A stretch of 17,475 nt of DNA from DAORHV01 sp964448405 (GCA_964448405.1 CAYUVW010000025.1:1-17475), one strand, 5' to 3'. Shown: positions 7,025-15,347, counted from the stretch's first letter. The notes: generated from the sequence alone by a model not told the origin. A program made the numbers and translations.

Positions 7025-8923
7025 ATGGCCGTTGGCTCGCTTCCGCCGCGCAGACGTCAGAACCAGGTGTTTACCGTGGTGCTGATTGCGTTCCTCATTC
7101 TCAGTTCGCTGTATTACATTACGGCTCCGCAGCGTACCGAAGATGAAAAGTACGCCACCGCTAAACCCGTAACGATCAGCGATGTGACGCATGCATACGC
7201 TGCTCGCGATTTGGAAAGCATCCTCATTCGAGGCAACAACGTCTACGCCAAAATGGCTTCGGGATCGTATATTCAGGCTTACAAGGAAACAGCCGACACC
7301 ATCACCCGCCTGGAATGGAACGACCCATCCAACCCGACCAAGGTCGAAATCGAGAACATCGAGCTGAAGAATTTCTTCAAGGCGCACATCGGTGATCTGA
7401 TTTTCTTCCTGCTCATCATCGGCGGAGCCATGTGGGTCTTCCGCTCCATTGCCCGCAGTCAGAACACCGCGTTGTCGTTTGGAAAGTCACGCGCGCGCGT
7501 AGCCGACATGAAGGAGTCCAAGACTACATTTAAAGATGTTGCAGGCTGCGACGAAGCCAAAGAAGACCTGCAGGAAATCGTGGATTTCCTCAAGAACCCT
7601 CGGAAGTACACCACCATCGGCGCCAAGATTCCGCGCGGTGCACTCTTGGTCGGCGCTCCGGGTACCGGCAAAACATTGCTTGCCCGCGCCGTTGCCGGAG
7701 AAGCAGGTGTCCCATTCTTCTCCATCTCGGGTTCCGAGTTCGTGGAGATGTTCGTGGGTGTGGGTGCCTCGCGCGTCCGCGACCTGTTCATGAAGGCCAA
7801 GCGCAACTCGCCGTGCATCATTTTCATCGATGAAATCGACGCCGTCGGCCGCCAGCGCGGCGGAGCAGGCTTTGGCGGAGGTCACGACGAACGCGAGCAG
7901 ACACTGAACCAAATCCTCACCGAAATGGACGGTTTCGATAAAGAAACCAATGTCATCGTCATGGCCGCAACCAACCGTCCGGACGTTCTGGACAGCGCGT
8001 TGTTGCGTCCGGGTCGCTTCGATCGCCGTGTGTTCATCGACAAGCCGGACCTTCTCGCTCGCGAGCAGATTCTGGAAGTCCACGCCCGCAACAAGAAAAT
8101 GGGCCGCGACATCGACTTGAAGACCATTGCCCGCCAGACCGTCGGCATGGCCGGTGCGGATTTGGAGAACGTCATGAACGAAGCCGCCATTTACGCGGCG
8201 CGCCAGAACAAGAAGTTCATCAGCCAGGAGGACATTGTGGAGGCCGTGGAGAAAGTCACCATCGGCTCCGAGAAGAAGTCCCGCAAGCTCACTGAAAAAG
8301 AGAAGAAAATCACCGCCTACCACGAACTCGGACACGCCGTCGTTGGCTACCTGTGCCCCGAATCCGACCCATTGCACAAAATCTCCATCGTCTCGCGCGG
8401 CTTCGCACTGGGTGTGACGTGGTTCTTGCCCAAGGAAGACGAGTACACCACCAGCAAGACCAAGTTCTTGGACCAAATCTGCGGACTCTTGGGCGGTCGT
8501 GCAGCCGAGGAAATCATCTTTGGCGAAATCACCACGGGTGCATCCAACGACATCGAGAAGGCCTCTGCCATCGCCCGCAACATGGCCATGCGCTACGGCA
8601 TGGACGAAGAACTGGGCATTGTTTCGTACGGTGAAAAGCAGGGCTCCATGTTCCTGGGCGCCGACCTGGGTTCCTCGCGTAATTATTCCGAGGAGGTCGC
8701 CCGCAAAATCGACCACTTCGTGAAGACCAACATCGCCGAGCAGTACAAGCGCGCCAAGGGCATGGTGCAGGACAACCGCAAGAAGATGGACGAACTGTGT
8801 GAGTTGCTGCTGAAGGTTGAAACCATGTCGGCCGAGGAATTCGCCGAAGTCTTCGACGGCGGCAAGCGCAAGCGCGTGAAGAAGGCCAAGCGCGAGGGCA
8901 AGGAAGTGAAAGAGACCGAGTAA
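7025..8923 (+). CDS. ftsH: ATP-dependent zinc metalloprotease FtsH
   Basis: 632 aa from the ATG at 7025, a normal family length. Two membrane helices (about 15-33 and 112-130) flank a small outer domain. The AAA+ module follows: Walker A GAPGTGKT (210-217), Walker B IIFIDEID with D269-E270, and the second region of homology ATNRPDVLDSALLRPGRFDRR with its arginine fingers. The M41 protease domain has HELGH (433-437) and the third zinc ligand Asp509 in GASNDIEKA. All key residues are present, so it should be an active membrane-bound hexamer degrading damaged or regulated membrane proteins. An in-frame TTG at 6986 would add 13 residues, but the ATG fits the usual short basic N-terminus better. 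There is no Shine-Dalgarno; the upstream bases are pyrimidine-rich. The C-terminal tail is very Lys/Arg-rich. Confidence 0.98.
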   Translation: MAVGSLPPRRRQNQVFTVVLIAFLILSSLYYITAPQRTEDEKYATAKPVTISDVTHAYAARDLESILIRGNNVYAKMASGSYIQAYKETADTITRLEWNDPSNPTKVEIENIELKNFFKAHIGDLIFFLLIIGGAMWVFRSIARSQNTALSFGKSRARVADMKESKTTFKDVAGCDEAKEDLQEIVDFLKNPRKYTTIGAKIPRGALLVGAPGTGKTLLARAVAGEAGVPFFSISGSEFVEMFVGVGASRVRDLFMKAKRNSPCIIFIDEIDAVGRQRGGAGFGGGHDEREQTLNQILTEMDGFDKETNVIVMAATNRPDVLDSALLRPGRFDRRVFIDKPDLLAREQILEVHARNKKMGRDIDLKTIARQTVGMAGADLENVMNEAAIYAARQNKKFISQEDIVEAVEKVTIGSEKKSRKLTEKEKKITAYHELGHAVVGYLCPESDPLHKISIVSRGFALGVTWFLPKEDEYTTSKTKFLDQICGLLGGRAAEEIIFGEITTGASNDIEKASAIARNMAMRYGMDEELGIVSYGEKQGSMFLGADLGSSRNYSEEVARKIDHFVKTNIAEQYKRAKGMVQDNRKKMDELCELLLKVETMSAEEFAEVFDGGKRKRVKKAKREGKEVKETE

Positions 8924-8943
8924 TCACGCATGTATTCCAGAAG

Positions 8944-8971
8944 CCGGATTCCGCTACGGGGTCCGGTTTTT
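8944..8971 (+). terminator. Intrinsic terminator of ftsH
   Basis: A 10-bp stem (8944-8953 with 8957-8966, two G-U pairs) closes a CTA loop and is followed directly by TTTTT (8967-8971). It sits 20 nt after the ftsH stop and between convergent genes. The U-run is present only for the plus direction. Confidence 0.85.
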
Positions 8972-8975
8972 GCGT

Positions 8976-9974
8976 TCAGTGCGTTTTAATCACGATCGTG
9001 CGCTTCGTTGCATCCATGGCGACGGTTCCGCCAATCGGCAGCGTGGCCGAAGGATACGTGTGACCGAAGTCCACGTCGGCGATGATCGGCAGTTTCTTCA
9101 GCCGGGCGTTGTTGGCCACGATGGCGTCCAGCATGGCGGGCGTGACGGGTCCGAAGTCCGTGTTCACGGCCGAGCGCTGAAAGCGGCCGAAGAGCACGCC
9201 TCTCACGCTCTCGAACCACGGTTGCTGTGTGAGTGACGTCAGGTCGCGGTCGAACGTCCTGGGGTGCGTTTCGTGGTCATCCTCGACCAGCAGGATCACG
9301 TTCTTTGCCGTAGGCATGTACTCGGTGCCTTGCAGCAGGCTGAGCGTGCACAGGTTGCCGCCGATGCAGGTGCCTTCGGCTTTGCCTTTGCGCAGCACGC
9401 GCCAGCCGGGGTTTTTTTCAAACGGCCACGGTTTGCCGGCCGTGAAATACGTGTCGGTCCAGGCGGGGGACGGCTTCAGGTCGATGGGCTCTTTGCGCAG
9501 CAGCGCGGCTTCAAAATAGTCGTGCGTGTAGTGCAGCTTGTCACCGTAACAGAACTGACTGAAATTCGGGCCGCTGTACGTCACCAGTCCGGTCTTGGCG
9601 AAGATGGCGTTCCCCAGCGCGGTGATGTCCGAGAATCCGCACAGGATCTTGGGGTTCTTTTTGATCAGCCCGTAGTCGATATGCGGCAGCAGCTGATTTA
9701 CGTTCCAGCCGCCGCGCACCGTGATCATGGCATGTACGGTGGGGTCGCGGAACGCATCGTGCAGGTCCTTCAGACGGTGGGCGATGCTGGTGGAACCGAA
9801 CTCGTTGATCTCGCGGATGTATTTCCCTTCGCTTACCGTCATGCCACGGTCGGTAAACCACTGCTTGGCATCAGCCAAGGGCTTGCCGTCCATCCATGGC
9901 ATGCTGGGCAACGTGCACGACGGCGCAATGATACGCACGTTGTCGCCGGCCTTCAGTTTGCGGGGGATCATCAT
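8976..9974 (-). CDS. Peptidase S66, LD-carboxypeptidase / MccF-like
   Basis: 332 aa. The N-terminal part has the family opening (KAGDNVRIIAPSC) and the nucleophile elbow GFSDITAL with Ser115. The C-terminal part has GGNLCTLSLLQGT, LLVEDDHE with Glu231 and DVDFGHTYP with His305. The Ser-Glu-His triad is therefore complete. S66 enzymes either trim the terminal D-Ala from tetrapeptides during peptidoglycan recycling (LdcA) or cleave peptide-nucleotide antibiotics such as microcin C (MccF). The sequence alone does not separate these roles. No signal peptide is present, so it is cytoplasmic. The start codon overlaps the stop of the upstream gene as ATGA, implying translational coupling. Confidence 0.93.
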   Translation of the reverse strand: MMIPRKLKAGDNVRIIAPSCTLPSMPWMDGKPLADAKQWFTDRGMTVSEGKYIREINEFGSTSIAHRLKDLHDAFRDPTVHAMITVRGGWNVNQLLPHIDYGLIKKNPKILCGFSDITALGNAIFAKTGLVTYSGPNFSQFCYGDKLHYTHDYFEAALLRKEPIDLKPSPAWTDTYFTAGKPWPFEKNPGWRVLRKGKAEGTCIGGNLCTLSLLQGTEYMPTAKNVILLVEDDHETHPRTFDRDLTSLTQQPWFESVRGVLFGRFQRSAVNTDFGPVTPAMLDAIVANNARLKKLPIIADVDFGHTYPSATLPIGGTVAMDATKRTIVIKTH

Positions 9975-10378
9975 GAGCCGGAGTGTACCGCAGCGAGCAT
10001 TCCACTCCCATGTCCCATGGCGACCCCCGTCCGCGGTGCCGACGTCGTGGAGCGAAACGCGTGCACATTCCGGTGCTGCACCGGCTGCTTGTTCGTACCA
10101 AGCGGCATGCGCGGCAGCACGATCATTTCTTCAAAACGGCCTTTGGCGTCTTGGATGATCATGGTGATCCAGAACGCATGTTCATCGCGGCAGTGCAATT
10201 CGACGCGGGTCCGCGCGACTCCATCTTCCTGGCTGCTGATTGCCGCCCAACCAAGAATGGTGCCAATCTGGTCGCGAACAAACGTAGTGCCGTCTGGAAA
10301 GGTGAATGCAATCGCATCGGTGCCCTGTGCTTCGGCAGTCACAAGGGTCGGCGGGAGGAGTTTGGGGGCGGTAATCAT
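9971..10378 (-). CDS. Hypothetical 135-aa protein coupled to the S66 peptidase
   Basis: I do not recognise the family. It is soluble with no membrane helix. Residues 22-45 (DAIAFTFPDGTTFVRDQIG) and 57-90 look beta-rich, and the last 40 residues are poor in structure. The reading is supported by the 4-nt ATGA overlap with the peptidase start, typical of coupled genes, and by protein-like composition compared with the opposite strand. The start at 10378 lacks a Shine-Dalgarno sequence. It may encode a partner or regulator of the peptidase, but nothing in the sequence shows this. Confidence 0.6.
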   Translation of the reverse strand: MITAPKLLPPTLVTAEAQGTDAIAFTFPDGTTFVRDQIGTILGWAAISSQEDGVARTRVELHCRDEHAFWITMIIQDAKGRFEEMIVLPRMPLGTNKQPVQHRNVHAFRSTTSAPRTGVAMGHGSGMLAAVHSGS

Positions 10379-10405
10379 GAGTGAAAGGGGAGTAGGGAGA
10401 TACGG

Positions 10406-10432
10406 AAAAATGCGCCCTCTGGCGCGCAGAGG
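10406..10432 (-). terminator. Weak hairpin plus T-run on the minus strand, upstream of the coupled pair
   Basis: CCTCTG (10416-10421) and CAGAGG (10427-10432) form a 6-bp stem with a GCGCG loop. On the minus strand a run of five Ts (10406-10410) follows 5 nt after the stem. No minus-strand gene is evident upstream, so it could be an attenuator in the leader of the 135-aa gene, or chance. Confidence 0.25.
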
Positions 10433-10569
10433 ACGGGCAGTTGCTGGTTGTTCAGCGTCTACTGCTCAGTCCCCCGCTCACAAGAGCAGGACGACATTGG
10501 GGAGCAGTTGAGGACGTACGATCCGTTCACGGTCAAAACCTACAAGCTGATCTGAGTGGAGTCAAATTA

Positions 10570-10598
10570 TTGACCGCTTTCGCCAAACATAGCAGGAT
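10570..10598 (+). promoter_or_regulatory. Candidate promoter of the multi-HTH gene, 9 nt before its ATG
   Basis: TTGACC (10570-10575, five of six to consensus), a 17-nt spacer and a poor -10 CAGGAT (10593-10598). Only 9 nt separate the -10 from the ATG at 10608, which predicts a leaderless transcript. The 229-nt gap 10379-10607 holds this promoter, the weak hairpin above, and otherwise nothing I can name. Confidence 0.4.
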
Positions 10599-10607
10599 AC
10601 CTCTCCA

Positions 10608-13172
10608 ATGCCCGCAATGAGTCAGGAAGCCCAGCTCCGGCGTAGAAACGAAAATGCCACTGCTGCGTTCGAGCGTGTCATACAACGCGAGGATCCGGTG
10701 GCCACGCTCATCGCCCAGGTTCGCTGGCAACAACTGAACCTGACGTACGGCGAATGCGCCGACGATTCAGGCTTGTCGGCACGCGCGTTGGCCGTCTTGG
10801 AGAACCCGGACAAAGCCTCGCAACCCGAAACGTTCGATCGTTTGTTGGAATATTGGAATACGAAAACCGTTGCTGTGGCAACGCAGGAACAACTGCGCCG
10901 CCTGCTCGCCGGCAAATACTCCGGCATGGAGCAATTTTACGAATACCTGTGCTATCGCGTGGGCCATGCGCGTTTCTATGAACTGCTGCCTGCAGACGGC
11001 GAATTCAAGGGCATGACGCAGGTGCGCCGCGTGCAACGTCGGCGTTTGGGTATCATTCCCGATTACCGCGAGCCCGAGCAGATAGTCGCGCGTCTATACC
11101 CCACCGATGACGATCTGCCGCCGGATGAACGTGTTGCGCTGCTTGGCGAGGCCGATGTCACGTGGGTGGCGGAGAAGAAAGCTCAGTTGCTGGGCCGCAA
11201 CATCGAGCCCGTGCTCGTGGATTTCCTCGTCGCTTTGGAGCGCCGTTGTGGCAAAGCCGGCAAGAGCTATTCCATCGAGGCAATGATGGACTGGATGACG
11301 TACGAAATGGCTCATGCATTTTCCGGTTGCCGCATGTGGCCGTGGCGAGATCAAATCCGGGTGCTGGCATTGGATATGGGTCTGGCTACCGAAGACACCA
11401 TGGCCGATTTCGAGGCGGCATGGACGTTGGCTGCTTCGGTCGAGCAGCCGCGCGACCGATTTGGCCGCCTGTTCCGCACTGTGCGTGACGCGCAAGGAAT
11501 CACCAATACGCAGCTGGCGGCGTGGGTTGGCGTGGAAGACAAACGGCGCGGAGACGGTGGAGAACGGAAGTCATCGGCTGCAACAGAGGTCACCGCTCCG
11601 GTGCGGTATGTCATCGACACCGCGTGTGCTTCCGAGCATGCTCCGGCGTCGGTACTCATCGGACTGGTGGCCCGCAATGGCGAGAAGATTGGCGACCAGT
11701 CCGAAGCAGACGCTCTTGCCGATACCTTCCGTCAGGCTCGCATCGATCATTACAGCCGGACCGGTAGCGAGATTTGGTCCCAAGGGCGCAATGCTCAGGG
11801 GGTGCGGTTGCGTGCCGAGCGCGACTTGGCCGGATTGTCGGCCGAAGACGTGGCATGGCAGATGGTCGATCACGCTGGCGAGCATGTTCGATTGCAAGCA
11901 CGCATCGCCGAACTCGAAGCCGCCGCACCGGTAGTAAGCGGCAAAGCCGGCCGCAATCCAGAATTGGCGGATCTTCGCCGTCAGTTGACCGCGCTGACGC
12001 ATGCCATGCGCGGGCGGCGCGATCGCCTGCTCGACATCGAGGCCGGTGACGTCGCCATGACCGAAGGTGTCAGCGCGCCGCGTACGGGTGGGAGCGGTGC
12101 CGGCACGCGTCAGCCCAAGTGCATCAAGCGGGGTGAGCTCACCCGTATCGACAATGCGATCCAATCCGCAGCAGCGGCCAGACTGACTGCTGCGCAACAA
12201 CGCCGCGCCGCAGAGCGCAACGTGCCGCTCGCGTTGGCTGAATTTACGTCGGTTGCCGATGGTGTGCAGAAACTAGCGGACCATTTCGGTGGTTTCACTT
12301 CACTGGAGGCCGTCGTTCGCACCTCCAACGGTACCGCCGCAAAAGAGCGCGACCGATTGGCGTTCACCGCCGAACGCGCGCAGGGGATTGTTGCCGGTAC
12401 GACCTTTGCGCCCCTGCCGCTACTCGCCAACATGCTGGAAGCGGTGGAAAAGAGTTCCAATTGGAAGTTGCGCACCCAGAGTGCGGCGATGGAGGCACAC
12501 TGGTATCCCGATTACGCCGCGCATCTGGACGGACGCGCTGCCAATCCAGTGAAGCATCCGCTGCCGCGCGCGCTGGAAGTCATCGTTGCCGCCAATGCGC
12601 TCTCGCAGGAGGAATTTGCCACACATCTTCCGTACGACAGCAGTAATTTGTCGCAATTACTCGTGCATTTGCGCGGAGGAGGGAAGTCCAAATGGACATC
12701 CGTCGCGCCGGTGCTGAAGGCCGGCGGTTTTACAGACAAGCATCCGTTCTCCATGCTTGTGCAGCGCATGCTGAACGGAGAAGTGCCGCATGAGGTGCTG
12801 TGCGCGATGCTTCCGCACATGGACCGTCACTACGGCCGCAAGGTGGAGGCCCAGGATCTGCCCGGATTCACCGTGGCAGAAGTGGAGGCGGCCCGCAAAG
12901 TCGTTGGTGTCGCCGTCGAACTGGAGAAGCAAACTACTGTCGGCGTGAACGCCATTCCGAAGCCGGATGAGGACACCATCGCCGAGTGGTTCCGACTGGA
13001 AGAAGTCGGCATGCTGGCGGCCTTCAATCGCTTTCGCGGTATCGTCACGTTGGCCGTCCAGCGTGCATGGAAGCCCACGTCCACAAAGAAGGAGATGGTC
13101 GCGGCCGCAATGGGCGAAATTTCCCGTTTGCAATCGAAGTATTCGTCGGCTTCCTCCGGTTCGGACGAATAG
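10608..13172 (+). CDS. Large protein with several XRE-like helix-turn-helix segments
   Basis: 854 aa, no membrane helix and no enzymatic motif. At least four segments resemble Cro/C1-type HTH domains by the pattern R..R...gls..elA...gv....l..lE. They lie at about 33-83 (VRWQQLNLTYGECADDSGLS), 285-350 (LFRTVRDAQGITNTQLAAWVGV, with an insertion), 397-462 (GVRLRAERDLAGLSAEDVAW, ending NPELADLRRQL) and 654-710 (ALEVIVAANALSQEEFATHL). The linker at 440-545 is Arg/Ala-rich and the C-terminus is helical. Most XRE regulators have one such domain in 70-200 aa, so this is unusual. It probably binds DNA, perhaps at an extended site or as a scaffold. Target and function are unknown. It is likely transcribed alone, with purB having its own -10. 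Confidence 0.75.
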   Translation: MPAMSQEAQLRRRNENATAAFERVIQREDPVATLIAQVRWQQLNLTYGECADDSGLSARALAVLENPDKASQPETFDRLLEYWNTKTVAVATQEQLRRLLAGKYSGMEQFYEYLCYRVGHARFYELLPADGEFKGMTQVRRVQRRRLGIIPDYREPEQIVARLYPTDDDLPPDERVALLGEADVTWVAEKKAQLLGRNIEPVLVDFLVALERRCGKAGKSYSIEAMMDWMTYEMAHAFSGCRMWPWRDQIRVLALDMGLATEDTMADFEAAWTLAASVEQPRDRFGRLFRTVRDAQGITNTQLAAWVGVEDKRRGDGGERKSSAATEVTAPVRYVIDTACASEHAPASVLIGLVARNGEKIGDQSEADALADTFRQARIDHYSRTGSEIWSQGRNAQGVRLRAERDLAGLSAEDVAWQMVDHAGEHVRLQARIAELEAAAPVVSGKAGRNPELADLRRQLTALTHAMRGRRDRLLDIEAGDVAMTEGVSAPRTGGSGAGTRQPKCIKRGELTRIDNAIQSAAAARLTAAQQRRAAERNVPLALAEFTSVADGVQKLADHFGGFTSLEAVVRTSNGTAAKERDRLAFTAERAQGIVAGTTFAPLPLLANMLEAVEKSSNWKLRTQSAAMEAHWYPDYAAHLDGRAANPVKHPLPRALEVIVAANALSQEEFATHLPYDSSNLSQLLVHLRGGGKSKWTSVAPVLKAGGFTDKHPFSMLVQRMLNGEVPHEVLCAMLPHMDRHYGRKVEAQDLPGFTVAEVEAARKVVGVAVELEKQTTVGVNAIPKPDEDTIAEWFRLEEVGMLAAFNRFRGIVTLAVQRAWKPTSTKKEMVAAAMGEISRLQSKYSSASSGSDE

Positions 13173-13195
13173 TGATCCCCGTCATGAGAGTTTCT

Positions 13196-13204
13196 TGCTA
13201 TACT
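13196..13204 (+). promoter_or_regulatory. Extended -10 promoter of purB, 8 nt before its ATG
   Basis: TGC followed by TATACT (13199-13204) is an extended -10 element in the 40-nt gap after the multi-HTH gene. No good -35 is visible, which extended -10 promoters can tolerate. Transcription would start at about 13211-13212, so the mRNA begins at or one or two bases before the ATG at 13213. Confidence 0.55.
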
Positions 13205-13212
13205 CCTCGCCA

Positions 13213-14529
13213 ATGCAAGCCCTCTCCCCACTCGACGGCCGCTACGCCGACAAAGTCTCCGCGCTGCGTCCGTTCTTCTCCGAAGAAGCCCTGATGCGCG
13301 CGCGCATCTTCGTCGAAATCAGCTATTTCGCGGCTCTGGCCGACGAGAAAGGCATCCGCGAACTGAAGCCTTTACTGAAGCGCGAGAAGAAAGCATTGCA
13401 GGAAATCGTGGATAACTTCGACGACAAAGAAGCCGAGAAAGTGAAGAAAATCGAGAAGGTCACCAACCACGACGTGAAAGCGGTGGAGTATTACCTGCGC
13501 GGCGAGCTGGAGAAAATGAGCGGCGCCAAAGTGAAGAGCGAATTCATTCACTTCGCACTCACCAGCGAAGACGTGAACAACTTGGCGTATGGCGTGCTGG
13601 TGCACGACGCCATTAAGCGCGTACTGAAGCCCGAACTGCAGGCGACGATTGCATCGCTGCGCACGCTGGCCAACGCCAACAAACACCGCGCCATGCTCAG
13701 CCTTACGCACGGCCAGCCCGCCACCCCAAGCACGCTTGGCAAAGAAATCATGGTGTTCGTCGAGCGTCTGGAGCGCCAGCGCGACCAGCTCGCGTCCTTC
13801 CGCATGCAGGGAAAATTCGGCGGCGCGGTCGGCAACTACATGGCTCACAAATCCGCCTATCCCGACGTGAACTGGGAGGCGTTCGGCCGCAAGCTGCTCA
13901 AATCACTGGGCCTTACACCCATCGAGAACGCCACGCAGATTAACCCGCACGACGACATCGCCGAACTCGGCCACCTCTACATGCGCATCAACACCATCCT
14001 GCTGGATTTCTCGCGTGACGCATGGCTGTACATCATGCGCGGCGTGTTCAAGCAGAAGGTTGTAAAGACCGAGACCGGCTCGTCCACCATGCCGCACAAA
14101 GTGAACCCCATCGACTTCGAGAACGCCGAGGGCAACCTGGGAATCAGCAGCGCCTTGTTCGGACATTTCGGCGAGAAGCTCCCCGTCAGTCGCATGCAGC
14201 GCGATCTCTCCGATTCCACCGTACAGCGCAACATTGGCGTGGCCTTCGGCTATCACCTGCTCGCGCTCAAGTCATTCAACAAAGGTGTCGGCAAATTGTC
14301 CGTGGACACGAACCGCCTGGAAGAGGAATTGGCCATGCACCCCGAGGTGTACGGCGAAGCCATTCAGACCGTCATGCGCAAGAACGGCTACCTGGATGCC
14401 TACGAACAAATGAAAAAGCTCACCCGCGGGCAGAAGATCACCAAGCCATTGCTGGTCGGTTTCGTGGAGAAGCTCGACATCGCCGGTCCGGACCGCCAGC
14501 GCTTGCTGAAGATGCTGGGGGAGCCGTAG
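13213..14529 (+). CDS. purB: Adenylosuccinate lyase
   Basis: 438 aa, close to the 430-460 typical of the family, and it begins with the standard SPLDGRYADKV. Fumarase/aspartase superfamily motifs are all present: NHDVKAVEY (85-93), TSEDVNN (117-123), THGQPATPS with His166 (165-173), and the signature loop GSSTMPHKVNPIDFEN (289-304) with the catalytic serine. It cleaves adenylosuccinate to AMP and fumarate, and SAICAR to AICAR, in purine synthesis. No other purine gene is nearby, so the window does not show whether it serves de novo synthesis or only the IMP-to-AMP step. The frame stays open upstream to 12967, but the ATG at 13213 matches the family N-terminus. No Shine-Dalgarno is present. 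Confidence 0.97.
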   Translation: MQALSPLDGRYADKVSALRPFFSEEALMRARIFVEISYFAALADEKGIRELKPLLKREKKALQEIVDNFDDKEAEKVKKIEKVTNHDVKAVEYYLRGELEKMSGAKVKSEFIHFALTSEDVNNLAYGVLVHDAIKRVLKPELQATIASLRTLANANKHRAMLSLTHGQPATPSTLGKEIMVFVERLERQRDQLASFRMQGKFGGAVGNYMAHKSAYPDVNWEAFGRKLLKSLGLTPIENATQINPHDDIAELGHLYMRINTILLDFSRDAWLYIMRGVFKQKVVKTETGSSTMPHKVNPIDFENAEGNLGISSALFGHFGEKLPVSRMQRDLSDSTVQRNIGVAFGYHLLALKSFNKGVGKLSVDTNRLEEELAMHPEVYGEAIQTVMRKNGYLDAYEQMKKLTRGQKITKPLLVGFVEKLDIAGPDRQRLLKMLGEP

Positions 14530-14530
14530 G

Positions 14531-15319
14531 CTATTTGCCTTCAGCTGCCTCCAGTTTCGTGCGGGCTTTTTTCACGGCGGCGCGCATGTCGTCGGTCACA
14601 ATCCAAATCTGTACCGGCACCGGATTTTCCCCCTGCAAATCTTCGGGCTTGGCCGGAATAATCCAGCCGCTGCGCTTCATTCCATCCGGACCCTGCGGGA
14701 GCGGCTGGTACGTTCCCTGAAAGCGAGTCGTCAGGCCGTTGGGTACGCCGAAGAATTCCTGTTCCATCTTGCCGTCCAATCCGTTCAGTTCGTCATGCGC
14801 ACCGCGCAAGGCTTCGCGCTGACCTTCCAGTTGCCCCTCGGCCCGGCTGGCATCGGAATGTAGCTTTACGCCTGCGCCCGCCAGAATCAGAAGCAAGGTT
14901 GCCGACGTCCAGACGATGATCTTGTTCGTGCGCTTTATGCGCATATGCTTGCGCTGTTCGTCGCCGGCTTTCTGCATGAAGTACAGCATGGATGCCGGCA
15001 CGGTCGCTTCATCTTCTTCAATATCCTCCACATCCCAGTATTGGCGAATGATGCTTGCAGCATAGGTACGGACTTCGGCTGCCGATTTACTCTCGGGCAA
15101 GAAGATGCGTAATGCGTGCTGGCCTTCCTGTACCTGTTTGCCATTATGCAAATATCCGGCTTCCACCGGAGAGTGCTTGTAGCCTGATATCAGCCCCTTC
15201 GACAGCAAATGCGTGGCAATCTGCTCGAGTACCTCGGGACGATCGAACGTTACGATCAGGCGCCGCACCTGTACGGGTGCGTCCTCTGGGCCTGCGGGGA
15301 CGGGTGTAAGTTCTGGCAT
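14531..15319 (-). CDS. CutA1-like domain fused to a transmembrane helix and an outer domain
   Basis: 262 aa. Residues 18-105 resemble CutA1: RLIVTFDRPEVLEQIATHLL, then the hallmark YLHNGKQVQEGQHALRIFLP (56-75), then a helix and QYWDVEDIEED, in the place where CutA has HPYEVPE. The HPYE motif itself is not kept. A basic stretch (HMRIKRTNK, 125-133) precedes one transmembrane helix (about 134-152), so by the positive-inside rule the CutA-like part is cytoplasmic. A short coiled coil (157-190) and a small outer domain (190-262) follow. CutA1 is normally a free trimer of about 105 aa, linked to metal tolerance. The homology is judged by eye. The gene converges on purB with one base between stops. 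Confidence 0.65.
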   Translation of the reverse strand: MPELTPVPAGPEDAPVQVRRLIVTFDRPEVLEQIATHLLSKGLISGYKHSPVEAGYLHNGKQVQEGQHALRIFLPESKSAAEVRTYAASIIRQYWDVEDIEEDEATVPASMLYFMQKAGDEQRKHMRIKRTNKIIVWTSATLLLILAGAGVKLHSDASRAEGQLEGQREALRGAHDELNGLDGKMEQEFFGVPNGLTTRFQGTYQPLPQGPDGMKRSGWIIPAKPEDLQGENPVPVQIWIVTDDMRAAVKKARTKLEAAEGK

Positions 15320-15347
15320 ACTGCGGAAGAAGTTGTAGAATCAGAGG

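Noticed and set aside
7487..8716. 409-codon minus-strand ORF
   Set aside because: It is antisense to ftsH, whose AAA and protease motifs are all present on the plus strand.
9264..10511. 415-codon plus-strand ORF
   Set aside because: It is antisense to the S66 peptidase with its full Ser-Glu-His triad, and it has no recognisable domain.
12967..13212. Upstream extension of the purB frame
   Set aside because: It overlaps the multi-HTH coding region, and SPLDGRYADKV right after the ATG at 13213 is the normal family N-terminus.
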